Of a DNA stretch of 64,000 nucleotides, positions 54,773 through 64,000 are shown piece after piece; position 1 is the first letter of the stretch; every line of letters begins with the position of its first letter. The position numbers and the translations under genes are program-made. The notes beneath the pieces are model-generated. The model worked only from the letters and a program-made list of their open reading frames with translations. It did not search any database and was not told the origin of the DNA. The stretch spans positions 79,130,186-79,194,185 of the forward strand of contig CM056743.1 of NCBI GenBank assembly GCA_029851415.1, given 5' to 3'. Source of the stretch: Eretmocerus hayati (Eukaryota > Arthropoda > Insecta > Hymenoptera > Aphelinidae).

Positions 54773-55596
54773 TAGGTGGTCACACCGCTTTCCAAAAATT
54801 TTATTGAGGTCGTACGGTCATTGACCTGGGGCAATGATGGAGAGTTTTTTCCATTTTCACTCTCGCTCATCCTTTCTTGACTTGACTCATCCTCAGATGA
54901 TGTCATCTCATCTGGCGATGATTCGGGTGGTGAATCTCTGTCATCACTCTCCCTACCCATCGGCGACGTAATTTCTAACCCCTGTGAACCTGGCCCGCGG
55001 AATCGGACCGAAATGTGCTCGTGGTAGGCCAGAATATACTCAAAATGCTCGTCCAAGTCCCAAATTTTGGTCCGGCTGCGTTTTTGAGTTACGAGCCCTC
55101 AAAGTAGCCCGATTTCACCCACCCCCACTCCTCCCACCTGCACATCACAGAAATGCTCAGATCGACACGAATTCAACTGCTAGAGGGACGTATCCGGGCT
55201 CAAATTGAAGCTCCAATTTTTGGCAACAACGAGCATTTATCAAAATTCCGATATAATTGTGTTGAACCGTCAAAAAACGCATCAACAGCCCCCATGTATA
55301 CAAGCATACGGGCGGGCGGTTGGCGGAGAGGGGAGAGTCGAGCGAGAAGTGGAGAAGCTGCGCGCAGCCGCATGATCGTTCGCAAATTCTGTCTGCTTCG
55401 CTGATGTGATTGTCGTCGTCGTGGTTATCACGCTGTATTTACACCGGTCATGAGGTCGACGAGCGTCCTGGGCACTGGCCCTGAACTCTCGGTTTTTTTT
55501 TGGATGAACGCGTGTGTTACAGGGAGAAGCCGCGTGACATCCTGGACGACGCCGCAACATGTGCTGTGTGCTCGTGTGAGCTCAGCACCTACATCA

Positions 55597-56509
55597 CTAC
55601 CGGTCAAAAGTTTAAGCTCACACAAAAATTTTTTTTTCAATTTTGTTGAACTACTCGGCTCTATTTGACCGGAGAGGACTCTTCCGGAGCTCATTATAAA
55701 GGTTTTTTCACGTACTTTAAGATGACATTATTCATTTTTATCCGTACGGTTCGGGATCTTTCCAATTTGAGATTGGAAAAGTGTCGATTTCAACGATTTT
55801 TGAGAGAATCTTTTGGCTCCTGCCAATTTGAGCCACAATAATGTTCCAATATGGGAGTTGTGGGGTACAAAAGTACCAATCTAGAGCTTCAAAATCCGTC
55901 TTGAACGTTCCTCTAAGCCACTTTCAGTCCGAGCTATGACACTTTCTCCGAGGAAAGATTTTTCGCAAAAACTAGCACCTGGATTCGAAAATGACGAGAA
56001 AATTCACTTTTTGGGGCAATTTCAAAGGTTTCTCGTGTCCTCAATCAAGACATAGATAAAAGATGACGGAAATGGTGATTATACTTCATAAAAATGCGTC
56101 TCTGTATCTCTCGAATTGGAGTGCTATTTTTTGCGAGAAATATCCCCTCAGAGAAAGTGGCGTAGCTCGGACTGGAAGTGGCGTAGAGGGACGTTCAGAA
56201 ACGGACTTTGAAGCTCTAGACTGGTACTTTCGTATCCCACAATTCCCATATTGAAACATTCATGTGGCTCAAATTGGCAGGACCCGAAAGATTCTCTCAA
56301 AAATCGTTGAAATTGACACTTTTCCAAACTCAAATTGGAAAGATCCCGATCCATACGAATACAAATGAATAATGCCATCTCAAAGTACGTGAAAAAAAAC
56401 CTTGAAAATGAGCTCCGGAAGAGCCCTCCACGGTCAAATAGAGCCGAGTAGTTCATCTCACGAAATTGAAAAACAAAATTTTGGGTGAGCTTAAACTTTT
56501 GACCGGTAG
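55597..56509. mobile_element. 913-bp palindromic MITE nested in the left arm
   Basis: The ends CTACCGGTCAAAAGTTTAAG and their reverse complement enclose arms of about 430 bp that mirror each other, with shared text such as CTCAAATTGGAAAGATCCCG in diverged form. The right arm of the host palindrome lacks this segment, which proves insertion. Confidence 0.85.
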
Positions 56510-56659
56510 AGTAGGTGTCGACGCGTCTTCGAGAGGGCGTCGCCCGGGGCTCGCGTGAGTGGCTCCACTCCCAACCTGGTAAATTGGCGGTGGTCTCCTT
56601 GCCTGATTCTCCATCGAGCGACGTCTCTTCCCACGCTCCTGCTGGAATCGGCCCAGACG

Positions 56660-57985
56660 AAATTACCGTGATCGCGAATGTGTTTCTGACTTATGAAAAT
56701 TTTTTTAGCAATACATTGAGGCCGCGCTATATTTACACAATACTCATAGAGTTCACTGCCTCCAGCTGCTTCTTTCTAGTATATTCGAAAGTTCATTCCT
56801 TCAACTCCAGACGTGTCAAGTTTTCGTACATTGAGTTGATCATAATGGGTAGGAATTGAGTCTTACTATTTAGATTCGTGGTTCTAGCTTGCCTCATTCA
56901 TTTTTGAGAGGCATTCCGCGGTATGCACTGATCCAATCCTTTCTCATGCAATTGACATTCCATGTCATGTGTAATCGTGTCACATCAGTGGAATCTCAGC
57001 ACTTCGCCAGCGTAGGGCTTACAGCTTATTCGGTTATATAGAATGCTATATGCTTGGTCAAGTCAGAGGTTGTGGAGTAAGGATAGAGGGACGATCAAAA
57101 GTCACTTGTGTCAGTGGCTATTGAAAGTATTGCCTATTCATTTATGGCTGAATACATATATCATGTTTGAACTGCGCCAAGTCTAAATGGAAAGATTTAT
57201 ACCCACCCTGTTCAGATAATATTCTTTTGGAATTGGTGAGGATGAACTCATTGCTTTCATTCAACTTTGAAACGAATAATTTCCACACTAGCCCTGTCTT
57301 TGAGAGTGGAATGAACAGAGTTGACATTCGTATCAACTTAGATTCATTGAATTGTATCAGCTGATATTGATGCTTGGAGGTCTTTTCATTGCAACACTAG
57401 TAGGACATGCAAGACTTCTAGGCAATCGCTGCTCGTTGTGAAGATCTTGAACTGTTAGTCATGTATAGACTCTGATATCAATTCACGAAATGATGAATGA
57501 GTCACTCATATGAGAACTGTGAGTGAACTGATAGCGTTTACTCTAGAATTGATCTAAAGTATAGCAGGATGTCCAAATTTGGCAGGATGATCTCATCTCT
57601 ATCTAACAATAACTAATCCTCATTTTCAACATTTGAAAAATTTCCAAGCATGATTCAATCTTGGAGACTGTCAGAGTCAAAGCGCTTCTGAGAATTTTCA
57701 GCCACTCAAGTTTTGCATCTCTGATTCTTTAGACTGATTGAACGATCAACTGGTGTGTTATTCTTTGTTGAGATACTTGGTGCATAATGATATGGCCTGC
57801 AAAATAGAATTTTTAGTGATGAATCTCTACCTCCTTGGTTTAGAAATTTCGCACCAGACCTCCGACACCAGGTACTTAGATGAGAATTTTCCAGTATTGA
57901 GTGAGAGAAATTTTGACTTTGCAGCTCCAAGGCCTCAAAACTGGATCTTATGTATTCGATATAGAAGGATCAAAGATTGGCTTAG
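56660..57985. other. unique interior of the 3.76-kb palindromic element
   Basis: AT-rich, with short frames only. No transposase remnant was recognised. Confidence 0.4.
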
Positions 57986-58737
57986 AGCGCTAGGTGCATG
58001 GAAAGAGACGTCCCTCGATGGAAAATCGGGCCCTGGGCAAGAAGACCACCGCCGATGCCCCAGGTTGGGAGTGGATCCGCTCACGCGAGCCCCGGGTGAC
58101 GCCTCCTCGAGGACGCGTCGACACCTAGGTTCTGAGCTCACACGGGCACACAGCACATGTTGCGACATCGTCCAGCATGTCACGCAGCTTCTCCCTGTAA
58201 CACACGCATTCATCCAAAAAGCACCGAGAGTTCAGGGCCAGTGCCCAGGGTGCTCGTCGACCTCATCACCGGTGTAAACACAGCGTGATAACCACGACGA
58301 CGACAATCACATCAGCGAAGCAGCCAAGTTTTGCGAACGATCATGCGGCTGCGCGCGGCTTCTCCACTTCTCGCTCGACTCTCCCCTCTCCGCCAACCGC
58401 CCGCCCGTATGCTTGTATACATGGGGGCTGTGTGATGCGTTTTTTGACGGTTCAACACAATTATATCGGAATTTTGATAAATGCTCGTTGTTTCCCAAAA
58501 TTGGAGCTCCAATTTGAGCCCGGGTACGTCCCTCTAGCAGTTGAATTCGTGTCGATCTGAGCATTTTTGTGATGTGCAGGTGGGAGGAATGGGGGGTGAA
58601 ATCGGGCTACTTTGAGGGCTCGTAACTCAAAAACGCAGCCGGACCAAAATTTGGGACTTGGACGAGCATTTTGAGCATATTCTGGCCTACCACGAGCACA
58701 TTTCGGTCCGATTCCGCGGGCCAGGTTCACAGGGGTT

Positions 58738-60611
58738 AATTTTCATCACGTCGTTGACGCGCCCGGCGCATGGGAACTGTGGCGGACGGTCATCTAGTTT
58801 AAATGCTGCGAATTGTCTTATGTGCGTCTGTTTTGGACTTGTGTTGGTGTGTTTTGTTGTGCTTGAGTTTGGGAAGGTCGTGTGGTTGAGGGTTGCGGTT
58901 CCGTACCATCGTACTGCGTTCTTTACGGATTATTCGCCGGTCTTTGTTCTCAATTGGACTCGGATTGATAGTTGTTCCCTCGGTGTGAAGGGGTATCATG
59001 TTGTCTATGAAAATTCCTATAATTTTTGCGTTGTAACGCGGCCTGCTGTGCGAACTTGACCGCTTCGCGAATATTTGCCGGTTGGTGACTCCTTACTACG
59101 CTTCCCAGTTCTACACCTATACCGATAAACACCACGTCAGTGCCGCTTCGTCAGCATCCCGCGAACGAGAGGCTATCTCGGCTTGGGTGTACTGTGTCTT
59201 GGGAGCCGCGATCCTCTTGAAGCCCCCGAGAATCTTCTGAATTATTTCTGAATTATGGTGCCGTATGATCCGAGTGTCTCATCTTTTTACTTTGCGCAAC
59301 TCTTCAACTCAGACATTATATCGTCCAAGGAGTCAACTTACGGAAACTGTTCTCCCAGTTCCTTTAGGAAAAGTTCTACCGATTGGAATCTCAAAACTGT
59401 CGATCCGAATAAAGATTTTGCTTTGCCTCTCAATTTACTTGCAATATGCACTAGGATCATACCGTCAGCTTCCGGTCCACCTTCGCTCGCTGCTATCCTA
59501 ACTGCTGTGCAAAAAGAGTCTAGCGAGTCTAAGTCTCATTTAAATTCTCCTACTGCTTCTAGAACCTTATGCAAGTGTATATCTATCCCCATACGTGTTG
59601 AAGTTTGGTTTGGAGATCGCGTGTTACTTTGAGAAAATTGAACCTGTTCCTCGGGACATTGAAATAATGATGCTTGTGCTTGATATGGTGCGGCTGTGGC
59701 TGAATGTTGAGTGAAGGTCTGAGATATTGGCTGCGACGTGTCATTCCTCCTCATTCTATTTAGATTTTGGGCAACACTATGTTTTGTCTCAACATCTTGT
59801 GCTGTGGAGCAACCGCGTGGTAGATTGTTCGGATAAAAAGTTTCTCTCTGTTGATCGAAATTATGTGTCGGAATCTCTCTATATCCGAATATTGATTGAG
59901 TTGAGGTCCCCGAGAGTTCAATTTTCTCAATAACTCGGCCATTTTCGCGAAGCTCATGCCTCGGAACAAGTTCTCAAATGGTGATGCTTCTCGTCTCGCA
60001 CTCGTTTCTTGTGTAGACGCAGAGTTCTCATGGTTCTGAAAATGATTGTTTTTGCCCAAATCATCGTGATTCTGTTTGAAAGATTTGAGGAGCAAGGTTC
60101 TGAGACACCAATTTTGTGGTTGATTCTATCTTTGGAGGATTGTTCCATGGTGTCGCTTGGTTTTTTTGTCCGGGGTTTGTGAGCGAAATTGTTGTGGCAA
60201 AATCAGAGTTGCCGATCTTTGCGGGATTTGTCCACCTCCGATCATATCGGCTATATTTTCTAAGCCTTGTGAGAGTATTTCATGATTTTCATTCATTTGG
60301 GTCTGATACTGAATGAAGGTCGGATTCAGAGAGAATGTCTCATTAACTCTCACGTTCGGATCTAGAGACTGCTGCTGTTTACACAAGAAGATTTGTCTAT
60401 TCGGGCCTTCGAAATAGAACGTATCTAGGAATGATGGACACTGCATGTTGTTCTGTGGGGGTGCGTAAATTGAATTCACGCGTATTAGAGACTTTTCGAT
60501 TGCAAGGGGGCCTGTACGCCATTGATGGTACGCAGGACCTGTACACTGCACTCTTGGTGTGCTCGCACGGCTCGTGTCTACGAATTCCTCTGCCTCTCTC
60601 GTATTACTCAT
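58738..60611 (-). pseudogene. Ty3/Gypsy gag
   Basis: Several minus-strand frames in gag position, upstream of pol on that strand. A 161-codon frame (60611-60126) is unassigned. The capsid-like part near 59530-59270 contains AASEGGPEAD, KLRGKAKSLFG, a LFLKELGEQF phrase and VDSLDDIMSELK. A later REAVKFAQQAALQ phrase near 59080 resembles the end of Gypsy capsids. Stops and frameshifts break it. It would have formed the particle shell. Confidence 0.65.
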
Positions 60612-60619
60612 CGCATTTG

Positions 60620-61184
60620 CATTGATACCCCATGCTCCATCGTGGACTTTTTCTTAAAAATTCGCATTTTTCATCCCAGTATACTCCTGGGGTTCAGTAT
60701 TTATTGTCCCAAATTTGTTACTTTGAGTGTGATTTTCGAACATTTGGGGTTCATGTGAGAGTTTTTGGGTTTAGTGCCCAATGGGTTCAACGACTCTCTG
60801 CTTTTCGATTTTGCGAAAATATTCAGCATTTTTGACATTTTCGATTCAGGTATTGGAATATAAAATCGGGCTACCAATGCGATTGCTACGAGGTTCGTAT
60901 TTTCCGAACTGAGTGAGAGTGAGAAAAATAAAGTGTTGAGTATTTACGCTAAACAGCTGAAGCAGACCGCAGCAATAACGAATGCGATTCCGTGTATGGA
61001 TATCTCGGATGTCGACTTAGATGAAGAAGCCCGTCGATTCTTTGATGGTTGGTGGCTTGTAGATAAGCGTCCCTCTTGATTCTCGTATCACGACACTCTC
61101 GCGACAAATTCTTGAAAGCGGAGAAATTTTCCAAGAAAATAATGTCTACTTTTCTTTTTGAGAAAAGAAATACTTGCGGGAGCT
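60620..61184. other. Gypsy 5' untranslated interior, no gene
   Basis: Between the PBS-like site and the gag frames; nothing recognisable. Confidence 0.35.
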
Positions 61185-61280
61185 CACCCCACCTAGCACC
61201 AGAAAGAATGTTACGGGGTAAGAAGCTCCAGAAAGAACACGAGTGAGGAATGCTTGGAATATGACTGTAATATACAGAGA
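61185..61280 (-). repeat. PBS-like site and remnant of the Gypsy 5' LTR
   Basis: On the minus strand TGGTGCTAGGTGGGGTG (61201-61185) resembles a tRNA primer site and shares its core with 47160-47178. The preceding 80 bases (61280-61202) are probably the end of the 5' LTR. The rest of that LTR is replaced by the non-LTR element that begins at 61280. The remnant is not clearly similar to the LTR at 47181-47434. Confidence 0.45.
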
Positions 61281-64000
61281 TTGATTGATTGATTGATGTC
61301 CTTCATTCGTCATAAGACAAAATATAACTCACATATTTTTACATATGTTGCATAATTCTAGAAATAATTGAGTATTCAAAAATTCAAAAATAAAAAGAAA
61401 AGGTGTAAAATATATATAACACAAGCGGTTTGGTCAAGGACAGGTACATATCACAAATTGTGACTAGTCATTACAATTGCGAATTCGCATATGTCTAAAA
61501 GCTGAGAGCATGGGTTCACAAAAGAGAAAATATCACAGTTTGCTTCAGTCAGGTGACAGAAGGTCACGTAAAACTAATCGTAAGCTAAAAATAAGAACCC
61601 AAGCCTATCATAGATTAAAATAATGCTTCTTCTCCACATCAATCTTCTGAGGAGTCTGTGTCATCAAGAGATCTTTTAAGGCCTCTTTAAACAACGATAT
61701 CTTCCCCAGCTGCCGAAAGCCCGGAGGGAGAAAGTTCCACAAATGAGCACATTGAACCTGGAAAGATCTTCTTCCATACTCAAGTCTCATATTGGGAACT
61801 TTGAGTACCCGCTCTTCTGTATCACCGCGTGCGGGGCGTTCGGATTGGTACCTGGTAAACATCGCAGCAAGGTAGCCAGGTTCTCCCAAATGCATGATCT
61901 TATGCATTAAAAGTGCTGCGAAGTACATTCTCCGCGAATCAGTACGTAACCAACCCAATCGCTCCCTAAACGGGGTGATGTGCTCGTCTCTCCTAAGATC
62001 AAAAATGAATCTCACGCATGAATTGCTCAGTCTCTGTATCCGTTGCCGCTGTTCGTCCGTGGCGTCGAGGTACACGACTGTGCAGTAATCTAGATGCGGT
62101 TGAACCAATGACTCGACTAGGCGAATCCGGAGAGGTCTGGTGATACACGCCCTAAAAAACCGCAAACCGTATAGGGCTCTGTTAACTTTCTTAGTAACTT
62201 GGTCAATGTGCGGTTTCCACGTCAGTTCACTATCAAGTGTAACACCGAGACTCACAACCGTATCACTGAACGGGATGAAATTTCCATCCTGTATCTCAAC
62301 CCCTGGCAAGTCCATTCTCTTCAGATCTTTGATATTCCTCTCAGAGCTGAAGTAGATTGCCTTGGTCTTGCCAGCGTTGAGACACAGGCCGGAACTCTTG
62401 GCCCATTCGGCAACTAGTCGTCCTATTTCACCCAGCCGAGCGATGCCCTCCCTGATTTTAGTTTTCTCGACTTGGAGATAAATTTGGAGGTCGTCCGCAT
62501 AAAATAGAATATGTACCGACTTTCCGTCTAGCAAACCAGGTAAATCATTGACATATAAGCTGAAGAGTAAAGGCCCGAGAACGGAACCCTGTGGAACACC
62601 CAGATTGGTTTCAAGCCAATCAGAATTACCAGATTTTGAAGTGACTTTTTGGGTGCGACCTTGTAAGTATGATTTTATCCACAGAAGTGCCGATCTCGAA
62701 AAGCCAAGATTTCGAAGTTTACTCAACAGCTTAGATGGTGATATCGTGTCAAAAGCTTTACTAAAGTCAAAAAGCAGGAGCAAGGTGATCTTCTTCTTGT
62801 CAATGCCTACTCTGATGTCATCTGTCAACTTTAGTAGAGCTGTCTGGGTGCTATGGTATTGCCTGAAACCAGTCTGGAAGCGATCTTGTAATTCCTCTTG
62901 TTTTAAGTACTCCGTGATTTGGTCGTGTGCAATTTTTTCCAGGACCTTGACGAGAAAACACAGCAGCGCTATAGGACGGAAGTCCGAGACCGTTGATGGA
63001 TTGGCAGTCTTTTTCAGTGCGATCAGCTGTGCTTGCTTCCAAGCCTCGGGAAAAGTGCTATGAGCGAAAGAGGAGTTGAAAATATGTACAATAAGATCAC
63101 CAATAGCCGGAAGAGCCTTCGCGATCACGCTTTGGGGAATCCCGTCTGACCCACGGGCTTGCGAGGAAAAATGTTTGATAGCAAGGACTACGTTATTGAA
63201 ATTCGTAGGCTTAAAATTAAAACCCTCCTCTGAAGCCGAATTTATATCGTCCATTGCTTCATCTATATTTTCGTGAGGTGAAACGGAAACTTCCGCAAAG
63301 TGAGCGTTCAACTCATCCGGTGTGAAACCGTGAAGTTCCTCCTCTTTGCTCTTAGGCAGGAGGCCGAGGTTGCGCATTTCCTTTCAGATGTTCTTATGTT
63401 GATCAAGAGCGTCTGATAGATGGTTTTGAAGGAAGGAGTTACGCTCTTATTCCATGCGCAAGTCGACCTCTTCGCTAAGCCGAAAATACTCACTTTGAAG
63501 CTCAGGACACTTGCACTGGTTACGTTGATTTCGTTCCCAGCGCCTGCGCGTCGCATCTCGCTTATTCATGAGCACCCTCAACTCAGGACCAATCCAAGGA
63601 GCATCATTTTTTCGCGGGTTGATAGTTTTTTCGGGCGCTAATTCATCTATAACAGTCATTAAATTCTCATTCAAGCAGTGAATTGCGTCTTCCAAGCTGG
63701 TTTCGGCATTTTGAAGAGCTGTCCAGTCGCAGCGAAGCAGACGGTCATTTAGCATCTCCGGAGTGATATTACGAAAATCCCTATAAGTAAAGGAATTTTT
63801 TGGCGGAGTGGAAGTGAAGACGTTGATGGTGACGTCTATGACCGAGTGCCTGCCAAAACTGGGCAGGAGTCTATTTTGAAAGTCTGTAACGATGTTATTG
63901 TCATCTACGTAAATATGGTCAATCCATGTATGAGATGTATTGGGGGTGTGTTGGTGAGTCGGGCCATGCTGCACTATCTGCAAGGCAAGTTCTTCTGTCA
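61280..64000 (-). mobile_element. CR1/L2-like non-LTR retrotransposon, runs off the window
   Basis: The 3' end carries four TTGA repeats (61280-61297; CAAT units on the element strand), the simple-repeat tail typical of CR1/L2-group elements. A 3' untranslated region of about 310 bp follows, then the ORF2. It inserted into the LTR of the Gypsy element. The 5' portion lies beyond the window. Confidence 0.85.
61608..64000 (-). pseudogene. CR1/L2-like ORF2: endonuclease end, reverse transcriptase, C-terminal domain
   Basis: One frame from the window edge to a stop at 61608, with only two in-frame stops (TAA at 63449-63447 and TGA at 63386-63384). The first part ends the AP-endonuclease (TWIDHIYVDD and a SFGRHSVIDV block in place of the usual SDH motif). 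The RT has FPEAWKQAQLIALKK, DFRPIALLCFLVKVLEK, GFRQYHSTQTALL, LLLLFDFSKAFDT, LGVPQGSVLGPLLFSLYVND and the catalytic FYADD. The C-terminus has RRIQRLS-like, FIFDLRRDEHITPF and LWNFLPPGFRQ blocks typical of CR1/L2 and Rex-type elements. Apart from the two stops the protein looks whole, so the copy is fairly young. Confidence 0.88.

Larger units (their letters stand above)
54977..58737. mobile_element. 3.76-kb palindromic element inserted in the Gypsy element
   Basis: The ends AACCCCTGTGAACCTGGCCC and their reverse complement enclose long inverted arms of about 750 bp (54977-55596 plus 56510 to about 56660, against about 57985-58737). The arms share a GC-rich block (CGGGCGGGCGGTTGGCGGAG). Flanks AATTTCT and AATTTTC suggest an imperfect target duplication of about 7 bp. 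No transposase is present; frames in the arms are mirror images. It lies between the gag and pol portions of the Gypsy element. Confidence 0.85.

Noticed and set aside
55428..58277. Frames with HSTCCGVVQDVTR-like and ELTRAHSTCC-like text in both arms
   Set aside because: The same translation appears inverted at both ends of the palindromic element and has no family match.

Overview
The window looks like transposon-dense DNA of an arthropod, most likely an insect. The evidence is spliced genes with GT-AG introns, a tRNA-derived SINE, and R1-, CR1/L2-, Ty3/Gypsy-, EnSpm/CACTA-, pogo-, P/THAP- and foldback-type elements. No conserved single-copy host gene could be recognised. The species cannot be named from this sequence alone.

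Left part (1-18650): a SINE is followed by a decayed R1-like non-LTR retrotransposon on the minus strand (about 1736-13625). It is split by a 9,854-bp EnSpm/CACTA-type DNA transposon (3441-13294) with 17-bp perfect terminal inverted repeats starting CACTG. The EnSpm element carries two minus-strand genes with undamaged frames. One is a 902-residue C2H2-zinc-finger DDE transposase. The other is a six-exon accessory gene of 551 codons with a CIDE-N-like start and a SAMD3-like end. Its non-coding part holds a tandem array of about 310-bp units, itself hit by a TA-flanked MITE. To the right lie a 144-bp tandem array, a pogo-like element (15323-17712) keeping only the transposase C-terminus, and a 163-bp tandem array.

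Middle (18650-33200): a P-element/THAP transposase locus runs on the minus strand. Its N-terminal THAP and coiled-coil part can be rebuilt as five clean exons (24675 to 22623). The body (21892 to 19731) has a stop, frameshifts and a solo LTR inserted. Then come a 2.1-kb foldback element with about 1-kb arms (25960-28053) and an FB-like element whose ends are opposed arrays of 29-bp tandem repeats (29156-32034), with unrecognised exon-like pieces inside.

Right part (33188-64000): a stack of nested insertions. An LTR of a small retroelement (33188-33240 plus 43034-43236) is split by a second copy of the foldback element (33241-43033). That copy is split by a 7.4-kb unit (33414-40784) and by a 321-bp MITE. 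Leftward of a second LTR copy (47181-47434) lies a gag-only interior. Beyond it is a degenerate Ty3/Gypsy element (about 49066-61280, minus strand) with protease, RT, RNase H, an OTU-like domain and integrase. It is split by a 3.76-kb palindromic element (54977-58737) that holds a further palindrome. The Gypsy 5' LTR is cut by a CR1/L2-like non-LTR element (61280 to the window edge).

The window therefore records many rounds of mutual insertion. The most informative units are the apparently intact two-gene EnSpm element, the foldback family with a covarying inner hairpin, the P/THAP locus, and the OTU-like domain inside a Gypsy pol.
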